Shown: piece by piece, positions 42,747-50,908 of the stretch
Layout: each line of letters begins with the position of its first letter
Numbering within the stretch: the stretch's first letter is position 1
DNA from: Bacillota bacterium
GTDB lineage: Bacteria > Bacillota > Dehalobacteriia > UBA4068 > UBA4997
Length of the DNA stretch: 64,000 bases
Direction: 5' to 3'
Assembly (NCBI GenBank): GCA_017397935.1
Contig: JAFQHN010000024.1
Coordinates: forward strand, 121,234 to 185,233
Notes under the pieces: model-generated
What the model was told of the DNA's origin: nothing
What the model saw: only the letters and a program-made list of their open reading frames with translations
Databases searched by the model: none
Position numbers and translations under genes: made by a program

Positions 42747-45548
42747 TTAGTTGTCTGACAGAAAAATTTTAATTATATCAGCCATTTTGTCGATGGAACA
42801 AACCTTGCTGGGCATAGGTGGTAACGCCTCAATAAAATTTCGTCCGTAACTCTTTTGATTACAAATACGTTGGTCCAATACGCAGCAAACTCCGCGGTCA
42901 TATTTGCTGCGGATTAACCGCCCAAAACCCTGCTTGAAACGGATTATTGCCTGGGGCAGGCTGTAATCACGGAATGGATTGCCCCCCTGCTCTTTTATTT
43001 GCTCAAATTTTGCTTCCAAAATCGGTGAATTGGGCGGTGCAAAAGGCAGACGGACAATAATCAGCAGAGAGAGGTTGCTGCCTTTGATATCGACACCTTC
43101 CCAAAAACTGCTGACGCCCAATACACAGCAGTTTTCATTCTGTTGCATACTTTCAATTATAAAATTGCGTCCACCACTGGTGCCGTGTGCCAGAAGTTTT
43201 ATATCGCTATGTTGCAGCATTGGGCGTAAAATTTGATATACGCCGTTTAACTGTTGATACGATGTGAATAAAACAAGCGTGCGACCATGGGCTGCCATGG
43301 TTAGCTTGTAAATCGCCTCAGCTATTTGTTGTTGTAAAAGTAATTCGCTGGTTTTGGTGTAATCACCGATCTCATTTGTCATTAGCAGAATTGCGTTGTT
43401 TTGATAGTCAAACGGTGATGGCAGCAGGCAGTTGCTAATCGGTAAACTTTGCTGGTGCAGGCCCAATTCCCGGCTGAAATAACTGAAATCGTTGTTGGCC
43501 ATGGTGGCCGATGTTAAAACCAATGAGTGCTTGTCGCTGTAAATATAGCGATTTAACAGCGGACGAATATCATCCGGAGCAACCCACCAATGGATATTTT
43601 CAATCTGGACGCCATGCTCCCAGACAGGAGATTTTTCCAGCCAGATAACACATTCGGTTTCTGCCTGAATATTTCGGCCATCCAAAATCAGTTGTGCTGT
43701 TTGGATCAACTCAGCGGCAGATGCCCGCAAACCCTGGAAGGCAGTGGTCATATCAATCGAGAAATAAGGGTCCTCGGCATCTCCTAACTCATACAACAAC
43801 TCTCCCACTGCTGCATAAAATTGCTTTAATTCAAACAGCAGATTGCTTAAAGTGTCATCAATCGGTTGCCAAATTTCCGGATTATGACGCTGCTCAACAA
43901 TGCGAATCTGGCGTGGTGCAAAACCGGCTGTGTTGAACAGATTTTGTGTTGTACTCTCAAACATTTGGCAGGTAGGAAAAATTTGACTATAAATCTGTAT
44001 AACTTTGGAAAGACGGACTGAGGCTATGTTCTTAGGATTGATTTTACCTATGCTCTGCTGCAATTCATGAGGTTTATAATGTTGCCAAAAATTATTTAGA
44101 ACACGACGGACTTTTTGTCCGGAGAATTGCTGGGAAAATTGACGCTCGGCAACTGCCGGAAGCTGGTGGGCCTCGTCAATAATCAGATGATGTACTGTCG
44201 GCAATATGCCGCAATTATCGCCATCACAAGATGATGCGCTAAGCAATAAAGAATGGTTGACGATTAGCAGGTTTGCTTGCATTGCCTTGCGGCGTGCCTT
44301 GGTTACAAAGCAAGCGCTGCGGTTGAATTTGCAACCAAAATTTACACAGGTTTCTGAGGCACCATTGAGTTGCTGAATAATTTCTGCTTCATTTCCCCAA
44401 AGATTCAGTTCGCTGTAATCTCCGGTGCCGGTCAGTGTCAGCCAATGAGCAATTCGCAAAAATAACGCCAAATTCTCAGCTGTGACATCCTTCTGGGCTT
44501 GCTGCCATTTGCGTCGGCAAAGATAATTGCTGCGTCCTTTTAACACGGCAGAGTTGAAGCTTAAACCCAGCTGAGACTTTAATTCCTGTTGCAGCAGAGG
44601 TATATCCTTGTTCAACAGTTGTTCCTGCAAATTGATGGTGTTGGTGCTGATAATAATCTGTTGATTGCTGCCAATAGAATAAAGTGCAGCCGGTAACAAA
44701 TAGGCCAGACTTTTTCCGGTGCCGGTCCCGGCTTCGGAGAGTAAAAGCTGCCCATTGTTGAATGCTGACGCCACCTTTTGGGACATTTCAATTTGTTCGG
44801 TTCGTACCTCGAATTTTTCGTCGGGCAGAGCCATAAAAAAATTATCAATTTGTTCTTCGGGCAGTTGGTAGGCTGGATTTGCCTCCTCGGGATTAAACAT
44901 CTTGCCAAATGCCGTAGAATCAAGGCCGGCTATATCGGCAGAGACAGAAATTTTGGCGCGACCTGCTCTGTCTGTAAAAATACTTTGCAGCAAAATTGAT
45001 AAAGGAGAATCAACCGAATGGGATATTTGCATAAATTCGCGCCATAATTTATCAGGCAGTTCGTTTAATTTATGCAGCATTAGCAGCAAAAGCTCTGCTG
45101 TGCCTTGGGCATCTACCAATGCGCGGTGCAAATCATCGTGCTTTATGTCAAATTGTTCAAGCAGATGTCCTAAACGGTAGTATCGGTTGGTGGGCAGTAA
45201 AACCTTGGCTAAGTCAATCGTGTCTAACCAAAGAGGCTGGTCAGATAATAAATGACTTAAAAAAGAGGCCTCAAAATCCTTGTTATGAGCCACCCAAAAA
45301 GAAATGCTGGCAGCAAAATCGGTAAGCATTTGGATTGCTGCTGATAAATCCGGTGCGTTGTATAGCATTTCGTTGGTGATTCCGGTCAGGTCTTCAATCT
45401 CCGACGGTACTTTTTGGTTGGGCTTCACCAAGGTTTGTAAGGAATCAACAATTTGGCCATCAACAATTTTGATGGCCCCAATTTCAATTATTTCATTAAG
45501 TGCCGGGTTTAATCCGGTGGTTTCCAAGTCAATAACAATAAAATTCAC
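42747..45548 (-). CDS. dinG: DinG-type 3'-5' exonuclease and Fe-S helicase
   Basis: 933 residues. N-terminal DnaQ-like exonuclease with D7-L-E9 (VIDLETTG) and later acidic and His residues; then an XPD/DinG-like superfamily 2 helicase with Walker A EAGTGTGKS (~272-280) and DEAH (~458-461). Four Cys at about 344, 401, 406 and 413 are placed as in the Fe-S cluster insertion of XPD/DinG, so this copy probably holds a cluster, unlike several Firmicutes DinG proteins. The start is set at GTG 45548, with GGTGGGGA upstream. Acts on R-loops, forks or recombination intermediates. Near the lexA locus but with no LexA box at its own start. Confidence 0.9.
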   Translation of the reverse strand: MNFIVIDLETTGLNPALNEIIEIGAIKIVDGQIVDSLQTLVKPNQKVPSEIEDLTGITNEMLYNAPDLSAAIQMLTDFAASISFWVAHNKDFEASFLSHLLSDQPLWLDTIDLAKVLLPTNRYYRLGHLLEQFDIKHDDLHRALVDAQGTAELLLLMLHKLNELPDKLWREFMQISHSVDSPLSILLQSIFTDRAGRAKISVSADIAGLDSTAFGKMFNPEEANPAYQLPEEQIDNFFMALPDEKFEVRTEQIEMSQKVASAFNNGQLLLSEAGTGTGKSLAYLLPAALYSIGSNQQIIISTNTINLQEQLLNKDIPLLQQELKSQLGLSFNSAVLKGRSNYLCRRKWQQAQKDVTAENLALFLRIAHWLTLTGTGDYSELNLWGNEAEIIQQLNGASETCVNFGCKFNRSACFVTKARRKAMQANLLIVNHSLLLSASSCDGDNCGILPTVHHLIIDEAHQLPAVAERQFSQQFSGQKVRRVLNNFWQHYKPHELQQSIGKINPKNIASVRLSKVIQIYSQIFPTCQMFESTTQNLFNTAGFAPRQIRIVEQRHNPEIWQPIDDTLSNLLFELKQFYAAVGELLYELGDAEDPYFSIDMTTAFQGLRASAAELIQTAQLILDGRNIQAETECVIWLEKSPVWEHGVQIENIHWWVAPDDIRPLLNRYIYSDKHSLVLTSATMANNDFSYFSRELGLHQQSLPISNCLLPSPFDYQNNAILLMTNEIGDYTKTSELLLQQQIAEAIYKLTMAAHGRTLVLFTSYQQLNGVYQILRPMLQHSDIKLLAHGTSGGRNFIIESMQQNENCCVLGVSSFWEGVDIKGSNLSLLIIVRLPFAPPNSPILEAKFEQIKEQGGNPFRDYSLPQAIIRFKQGFGRLIRSKYDRGVCCVLDQRICNQKSYGRNFIEALPPMPSKVCSIDKMADIIKIFLSDN

Positions 45549-45665
45549 AATAATCCCCACCAGTTTATGATTTCATACATTTAATAGGCGGATTGCAAAA
45601 ATCAATCTACTATTGTTTCTGGTTATAGGGATAATTCTCCTGCTGTAACCAAAAATATTGACAAA

Positions 45666-45965
45666 TTAAAGATGAGGAATAAGTACTGTTTGCCCGGTTT
45701 GCAGCATCGCGGTGGTCATATTGTTGAGTTTACAGGTTTGGTATACCGCTTCATTCATGTTTCCACGGTAATCCGGATTGTTTTCTTTGATCAAACCCCA
45801 AAGCGTATCTCCGCTGCAAACAGTTACAATGGAACAATTTTCTGTTTTATCATTGATGGAATTGGCCAGGGCATTTACCGTGAAGGACATAATGAAAATG
45901 AATAACAAAAGCAGCAAGGCTACCCTGTTCCATCTGATATGTTTTTTGCGATTATTGTTTTTCAT
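45666..45965 (-). CDS. yneA: LysM-tailed membrane peptide, YneA-like division inhibitor
   Basis: 99 residues. One N-terminal transmembrane helix (VALLLLLFIFIMSFTVNAL) and a C-terminal LysM module from VTVCSGDTLWGLIKE to TGQTVLIPHL. The layout and divergent position next to lexA match B. subtilis yneA, an SOS-induced inhibitor that delays septation. AAAGGA lies 9 bases before ATG 45965. LexA boxes in the intergenic region predict induction by DNA damage. Sequence identity to YneA was not measured. Confidence 0.83.
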   Translation of the reverse strand: MKNNNRKKHIRWNRVALLLLLFIFIMSFTVNALANSINDKTENCSIVTVCSGDTLWGLIKENNPDYRGNMNEAVYQTCKLNNMTTAMLQTGQTVLIPHL

Positions 45966-45995
45966 ATACATCAATCCTTTATGAGATAATCTTGG

Positions 45996-46071
45996 CAAAC
46001 ATTTGTTCGTTGTGATATTATTATAGCGAACAAATGTTCAAATGTCAATAATAAATACAAACAAATGTTTG
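45996..46071. promoter_or_regulatory. Three LexA (SOS) boxes between yneA and lexA
   Basis: CAAACATTTGTTCG (45996-46009), CGAACAAATGTTCA (46027-46040, with perfect GAAC-N4-GTTC) and CAAACAAATGTTTG (46058-46071). The third overlaps the -35 of lexA. Together they can repress both divergent genes. Confidence 0.9.
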
Positions 46072-46097
46072 CTTTTTCCAAAATTATCTGTTATAAT
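46069..46097 (+). promoter_or_regulatory. lexA promoter
   Basis: TTGCTT (46069-46074), 17-bp spacer, TATAAT (46092-46097). The third LexA box ends within the -35. Confidence 0.75.
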
Positions 46098-46139
46098 AAT
46101 GTCATAGCTTGTTGTATGTTTTGCCAAAAGGAGAATTTT

Positions 46140-46787
46140 ATGATTTATACGGATTTATCTGCGCGTCAGGTTGATGTTCTGGAATATATTAAGCAGGTGC
46201 TGCAATCCAAGGGTTACCCCCCTACGGTGCGTGAGATTTGCGAGGCTGTGGGGCTTAAATCCCCTGCTACGGTGCATGCTCATTTGCGTACATTGGAGGA
46301 AAAAGGCTATATCCGACGCGATTCTTCCAAGCAGCGTGCTCTGGAAATTGTGGGTGAAACTCCGGCTGCATTTGATCATTTTGATGATTCGGTTTCTTCC
46401 TTTAATAAAGAGATGGCCGGTGTGCCGCTTTTGGGTACTATTGCTGCCGGCCAGCCGTTATTGGCCGAGGAGCATATTGAGGATGTGTATCCCCTGCCGC
46501 TGGATTTTTTGAACTCTAACAGCCAGCTTTTTATGCTGCGGGTGCGTGGCGATAGTATGATTGAGGCCGGTATCTTAAACGGTGATTTGATTATTGTAGA
46601 GAAAACTCCGGTTGTACGCAACGGTGAAATTGCCGCTGTATTGCTTGATGACAGCGCAACTGTAAAATATTTTTATAAAGAAAAAGGCCATTATCGACTG
46701 GAACCTGCCAATTCTTCTATGTCCAGCATTATTGCTTTTGATGTGCAGGTTTTGGGGCGGGTAATTGGTCTGCTGCGTCGTTTTTGA
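46140..46787 (+). CDS. lexA: SOS repressor LexA
   Basis: 215 residues. Winged HTH (REICEAVGLKSPATVHAHL), linker, and S24 self-cleavage domain. Cleavage bond A103-G104 in GTIAAGQP; catalytic Ser139 (RGDSM) and Lys176 (SATVKYF). Represses itself and yneA through the boxes at 45996-46071; RecA filaments trigger autocleavage. AGGAGA precedes ATG 46140; upstream in-frame codons lie in the operator region. Confidence 0.97.
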   Translation: MIYTDLSARQVDVLEYIKQVLQSKGYPPTVREICEAVGLKSPATVHAHLRTLEEKGYIRRDSSKQRALEIVGETPAAFDHFDDSVSSFNKEMAGVPLLGTIAAGQPLLAEEHIEDVYPLPLDFLNSNSQLFMLRVRGDSMIEAGILNGDLIIVEKTPVVRNGEIAAVLLDDSATVKYFYKEKGHYRLEPANSSMSSIIAFDVQVLGRVIGLLRRF

Positions 46788-46833
46788 ACAACTCCATGTG
46801 TTAAGTCAAATTCTCTTAAAAAGTTTCTCAATA

Positions 46834-46877
46834 AAAAAAGCAGCTATCAGCACAAAACTGATAACTGCTTTTATTTT
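46834..46877. terminator. Bidirectional terminator
   Basis: AAAAGCAGCTATCAG with CTGATAACTGCTTTT (one mismatch), flanked by A and T runs. Ends lexA on plus and the SDR gene on minus. Confidence 0.85.
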
Positions 46878-46885
46878 GTTTAATT

Positions 46886-47686
46886 TTACGGACGCAGACC
46901 CAAACCACCCTCCAAAGTGAGTGTTTCGCCGGTCATAAACTTAAAGTCAGGCGATGCCAACTGTACGCAAACACGGCCGATTTCTGATTCTACATTACCG
47001 TAATGACCCATCGGCGGCATTTTAACATTCTTTTCAAATGCTTCGGGATATGCTTTCTGGAAATTTTCCAACTGAGCAGTCCAGGCCAGCGGGCAGATAA
47101 CATTTACATTGATATTGTCTTTGCCCCACTCGTTGGCTGCTACACGACTCAGGCCGCGGATACCTTCTTTGGCTGCGGCGTAAGAGCATTGACCAAAGTT
47201 GCCGAATAAGCCGGCGCCGGAGGCAAAATTGATAACGGTGCCTTCGGTTTTGGCCAGGTGCGGATAGCAGGCTTTCATATAATAAAATGCGGCATACAGA
47301 CCGGAGAACATTGCCAGATTGAACTGGTCAGTAGTGTGCTCAGCCAAGGGTACACCGGATGCCGAGGCCTGTGCGTTGTTGATCAGTACATCAATACGGC
47401 CAAATTCAGCAATGGTCTGGTCGATAACATTTTGCACAATAGCTTCGTTATCAGCGCCGGCATCAACATCGGCGGGTATAGCCAGCACCTTAACGCCGTA
47501 TGCAGCCTCCAAATCAGCCTTGGCATCTTCCAGTTTTTTTACATTACGGCCGGTAATAACCAGATTAGCCCCTTCCTTGGCGTAGGCGGTGGCAATACCG
47601 TAGCCGATAGAGCCGGCGGAACCGTCACTCAGAGTGGCCTTGCCTGCGCCGGTAATAATAGCAGTTTTACCTGTTAAGAATCCCAT
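46886..47686 (-). CDS. Short-chain dehydrogenase/reductase with extended Rossmann loop
   Basis: 266 residues, SDR superfamily: NNAQASASG (NNAG-like), catalytic Ser in NFASGAG, Tyr and Lys in SYAAAKEG, and C-terminal LEGGLG. Position after TGAG in the cofactor loop holds about ten extra residues before G-S-I-G-Y-G, so the usual TGxxxGxG is stretched. It may still bind NAD(P). Substrate unknown; related proteins are annotated as 3-oxoacyl-ACP or alcohol reductases. Promoter at 47744-47772 and its own terminator show a single-gene unit. Confidence 0.85.
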   Translation of the reverse strand: MGFLTGKTAIITGAGKATLSDGSAGSIGYGIATAYAKEGANLVITGRNVKKLEDAKADLEAAYGVKVLAIPADVDAGADNEAIVQNVIDQTIAEFGRIDVLINNAQASASGVPLAEHTTDQFNLAMFSGLYAAFYYMKACYPHLAKTEGTVINFASGAGLFGNFGQCSYAAAKEGIRGLSRVAANEWGKDNINVNVICPLAWTAQLENFQKAYPEAFEKNVKMPPMGHYGNVESEIGRVCVQLASPDFKFMTGETLTLEGGLGLRP

Positions 47687-47743
47687 AATTATCCTCCTTT
47701 GTGATAAAAAAATTCAACTTTTAGCAGCACATTTGCTGGTTAT

Positions 47744-47772
47744 ATTATACAGGATTTTATCACAACAGGCAA
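47744..47772 (-). promoter_or_regulatory. Promoter of the SDR gene
   Basis: On the minus strand TTGCCT (47767-47772), 17-bp spacer, TATAAT (47744-47749). A short inverted repeat CAGCA-4-TGCTG lies just downstream. Confidence 0.6.
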
Positions 47773-47786
47773 TCAAAAATTTTACT

Positions 47787-47828
47787 GTATACAAAATAAA
47801 GGCGGGGAACTTTACGCTCCCCGCCTTT
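47787..47828 (-). terminator. Terminator of the amino-acid ABC operon
   Basis: AAAGGCGGGGA (47798-47808) pairs with TCCCCGCCTTT (47818-47828); the T-rich tract follows on the minus strand. Confidence 0.8.
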
Positions 47829-47849
47829 GGGTGTTAAAATCGGTGCCGA

Positions 47850-48689
47850 TTATTCGATTACGCCGCCTTCAACTACCAGGCTGTCAATAAATTCCATGCC
47901 GTAGGTATCAACCAAGGTTGCCTCGTAGGCTGCATGGAAGAACTGCTCCTCGCCCAATGCCACGATTTCATCGTTCAGCCATTCCAGCAAAGTAGTGTTG
48001 CCCTTATAAACAGCCGGGGCAATAGTATCCTGGCTGCCCAGGTTGGGAATACCAACGGTGAATGCGTCGTTTTGGTTAGCAAAGGCAATTACCTCGGTGT
48101 TGTCGCTGGTCCAGGCGGCTGCGTTGCCGTTTTCCAGCGCATTTTTAGCAGTTGCATAAGAGTCGTATTTCTGCAATTTTACCTCGGGGGCGTTGGCGAT
48201 GAAATAAGTTTCGGCGGTGGTGCCGGAAATAACAATCATCTCGTCCTCGGGATTCCATGTGTCCATGCTGTCAATCACGGCGGTTTTGGGGGATACCACA
48301 CCCAGAGCCACATTCATATAAGGCAGGGCAAAATCCACTTCCTCGGCGCGCTCAGGGGTTACGGTAAAGTTGGCCAAAATTACATCAACTTTGCCGGTCT
48401 GCAAGTATTCGATACGGTTGGCAGCTTCGGTGGAAACATAATTCACCTCAACGCCCAAATCCTCACCGATACGCTCGGCAAAATAAATATCATAGCCCTG
48501 ATACTCACCGTTTTCATCAACATAACCAAAGGGGTTTTTGTCAGAGAATACACCGATATTGATGGTGCCGTCGGCCTTAATTTCATCCAAAGTGCGGTAA
48601 ACGGTGCCGTTGTCATCAGAAGAGCCGCCGCAGCCGGCCAGACTCATAGTCAGCAAGAGTGCCATGGTTAATGCCATAAAATTTTTCAT
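47850..48689 (-). CDS. Polar amino-acid ABC importer, substrate-binding lipoprotein
   Basis: 279 residues. Lipobox LAGCGG with Cys20; SBP_bac_3 fold with the opening TINIGVFSDKNPFGYVDENG and the middle YLQTGKVDVILANFTVTPERA signature typical of glutamine/cystine/arginine receptors. The ligand is not readable from sequence. Last gene of a run that begins with metY behind a cysteine leader peptide, so cystine or a related sulphur amino acid is the best guess. Confidence 0.9.
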   Translation of the reverse strand: MKNFMALTMALLLTMSLAGCGGSSDDNGTVYRTLDEIKADGTINIGVFSDKNPFGYVDENGEYQGYDIYFAERIGEDLGVEVNYVSTEAANRIEYLQTGKVDVILANFTVTPERAEEVDFALPYMNVALGVVSPKTAVIDSMDTWNPEDEMIVISGTTAETYFIANAPEVKLQKYDSYATAKNALENGNAAAWTSDNTEVIAFANQNDAFTVGIPNLGSQDTIAPAVYKGNTTLLEWLNDEIVALGEEQFFHAAYEATLVDTYGMEFIDSLVVEGGVIE

Positions 48690-48729
48690 TATGTTCTCTC
48701 CTTTTGTGGTTATAAATTTGTATTTCGGC

Positions 48730-49527
48730 CTATGCCTGCGGTGCAGGGTGCGGCTTAACTACCTCAAATTCAAAGATGTTCAGGAACTGTTGGGCGCGCT
48801 CGGTTTGCGGATGATTAAAAAACTGTTCCGGCGGTGCGTCCTCCAAAATTTTGCCGCCGTCCAGGAAGATAATTCGGTCGGCGATTGCCTTGGCAAACTG
48901 CATTTCATGCGTTACGATCAGCATGGTGCGGCCCTGTGCCGCCAGCTGCAAAACCACATCCAGTACTTCTCGTACCATTTCCGGGTCAAGCGCGGCTGTT
49001 ACCTCATCGAAAAGCAAAACCTCCGGGTGCATACACAACGCCCGCACAATGGCCACACGCTGTTTCTGGCCGCCGGATAATTCACGCGGAAAGCTTTCTG
49101 CCTTATCCTGCAAGCCAACGCGGGCCAGCAGTGCCAGTGCTTCCTCTTTTACCTGGGCGCGGTCACGCTTCTGCACCTTGCAAGGCGCCAAAAGTATGTT
49201 ATCGATAACCGAAAGATGCGGAAACAAATCATAACTCTGGAAAACCATGCCCACTTTTTGCCGCAGCTCGGTCAAATCTTTGCCGTTGGGGTCAATAGTC
49301 TGGCCGTTCAGCTTAATTTGTCCTCCCTGAATCGGCTCCAAAGCGTTGATACAGCGCAGCAGCGTACTTTTGCCGCAGCCGGAGGGGCCGATAATAACAA
49401 TAACCTCACCTTTATGTACCTGTAATGATATGTCATTAAGCACGGTGTTGTCGCCAAATTTTTTTACGATATTTTCGATGGATAAAAGAGTTTCAGGTTG
49501 ATTATCTGCCAATACTCTCACCGCCAT
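48730..49527 (-). CDS. Polar amino-acid ABC importer, ATPase
   Basis: 265 residues, GlnQ/TcyN-like. Walker A GPSGCGKST, LSGGQKQRVAIVRAL signature, Walker B LLFDEVTAALDPE. The N-terminus overlaps the permease stop by 10 bases, implying coupled translation. The 12-residue leader before LLSIENIVKKFG is slightly long. Confidence 0.93.
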   Translation of the reverse strand: MAVRVLADNQPETLLSIENIVKKFGDNTVLNDISLQVHKGEVIVIIGPSGCGKSTLLRCINALEPIQGGQIKLNGQTIDPNGKDLTELRQKVGMVFQSYDLFPHLSVIDNILLAPCKVQKRDRAQVKEEALALLARVGLQDKAESFPRELSGGQKQRVAIVRALCMHPEVLLFDEVTAALDPEMVREVLDVVLQLAAQGRTMLIVTHEMQFAKAIADRIIFLDGGKILEDAPPEQFFNHPQTERAQQFLNIFEFEVVKPHPAPQA

Positions 49528-50192
49528 TTCTTTTCAAGATATTTGGCCAGCAGACTGATGGGCCAGCAGGCCAGAAAATACAACAGAAAAACTGTCAAAT
49601 AGATACCGAAAGCGGCATTGGGGCTGGCCATACGGTTGGCCTCAATAATTTGCTGCGCTACTTTCAGCACCTCCACCACACCAATCATCAGAATCAAGCT
49701 GGTGGTTTTAATCATACGGGTAATCAAATTGATAGACAGCGGCAGCAGGCGTCTGACAGTTTGCGGCAGGATGATATAGCCGTAAATCTGTGATTTGCTT
49801 AATCCCAGGGCGGCGCTACTCTCATATTGATGCTTGGGAATAGAAATTAAGGCGCTGCGCACCAGGTCGCTCATCTCGGCGGTGCCCCACAGCGTAAATA
49901 CCAAAATTGAGGCCAGCTCGGCGGATAAATCCCAGCCAAAGGCGCGTGTTGTGCCAAAGAAAACCAAAAACAGCAGCACCATCTGTGGCATAATGCGGAT
50001 AAATTCCAGATAAAGACGCAGAATGGCTTTGATAACAGGATTTTTGCCGGCCATAAGCACACCCAGCAAAATGCCCAGCGGTATGCTGATGGCTACGGAA
50101 ATCAAGCTGATTTCCAGCGCTATGCCCAAGCCTTCCAGCAGACGCTCCATGTTTCTGCCTTTAAGCAGCACTTCAAGACCCAAATCCGGCAT
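49518..50192 (-). CDS. Polar amino-acid ABC importer, permease 2
   Basis: 224 residues of the HisM/GlnP family (about five helices), with the EAA loop SSAALGLSKSQIYGYIILPQ. AAGGAGG stands 7 bases before ATG 50192; the first codons overlap the end of permease 1 by 20 bases. Pairs as a heterodimer with permease 1. Confidence 0.92.
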   Translation of the reverse strand: MPDLGLEVLLKGRNMERLLEGLGIALEISLISVAISIPLGILLGVLMAGKNPVIKAILRLYLEFIRIMPQMVLLFLVFFGTTRAFGWDLSAELASILVFTLWGTAEMSDLVRSALISIPKHQYESSAALGLSKSQIYGYIILPQTVRRLLPLSINLITRMIKTTSLILMIGVVEVLKVAQQIIEANRMASPNAAFGIYLTVFLLYFLACWPISLLAKYLEKKWR

Positions 50193-50832
50193 GGCGCAGC
50201 CTCCTTTCCAGCAGACTGCCCAGCAAGGAAACCGGCAGCAAAATTAACAAATAGAAAACCACCAACAAGAACAGACATTCCGTGGTTTTGTGATATAAAC
50301 CCATCAAATCCTTGGCGGTAAACATCAAATCCATCAGGCTGATAGCGCTGAATACGCTGGTTTCTTTCAGCAGGAAGATGATGTTGGCCATAAATCCCGG
50401 CACACTGACGGAGAGTGCCTGCGGCAGTACCACATAACGCATGGTTTGCCACTTGCTCATGCCCAGACTAAGCGCGGTTTCGGTCTGGATGGGCGGAATT
50501 GCCTCCAAACCGCTACGGAAAGCTTCCGCCATATAACTGCCGCCCAGAAAAGCCAGACCGATGATACCGCAGATAACAGCGTCGGTTTGGATGCCGATTT
50601 TGGGCAGACCGTAAAAGATGAAGAACAACTGTACCAGCAACGGTGTGTTGCGGCTGATTTCGATATACACAGCCACGATTTGTCTGAGTACGGGTATCTT
50701 AAAATATTGCGCGACCGCGCACAGCAGGCCCAGCAATATTGAGATGGCAATACCGGCCAGACCCAAACGCACGGTTAAACCGGCTGCTTCGTAATATAAA
50801 GGTAAGTATTCTTGAATAACTCCCCAGTCCAG
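50173..50832 (-). CDS. Polar amino-acid ABC importer, permease 1; probable CTG start
   Basis: About 219 residues, HisM/GlnP type, with the EAA loop TALSLGMSKWQTMRYVVLPQ. The only in-frame ATG/GTG/TTG near the front is GTG 50841, but it overlaps the SD AAAGGAGG (50841-50848) with no spacing. CTG 50832 lies 8 bases after the SD and gives (M)DWGVIQEYLPLYYEAAGLT, the expected family N-terminus. Hence the CTG is the likely start, or the genome has one base changed from ATG. It follows metY by ~76 bp with no terminator between. Confidence 0.85.
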   Translation of the reverse strand: MDWGVIQEYLPLYYEAAGLTVRLGLAGIAISILLGLLCAVAQYFKIPVLRQIVAVYIEISRNTPLLVQLFFIFYGLPKIGIQTDAVICGIIGLAFLGGSYMAEAFRSGLEAIPPIQTETALSLGMSKWQTMRYVVLPQALSVSVPGFMANIIFLLKETSVFSAISLMDLMFTAKDLMGLYHKTTECLFLLVVFYLLILLPVSLLGSLLERRLRHAGFGS

Positions 50833-50908
50833 GGCCGCCACCTCCTTTTGTGTAGAATTTAAGAGAATTTGGCCGATGTGTAATGGCCATCATTTATATT
50901 ATAACAAA

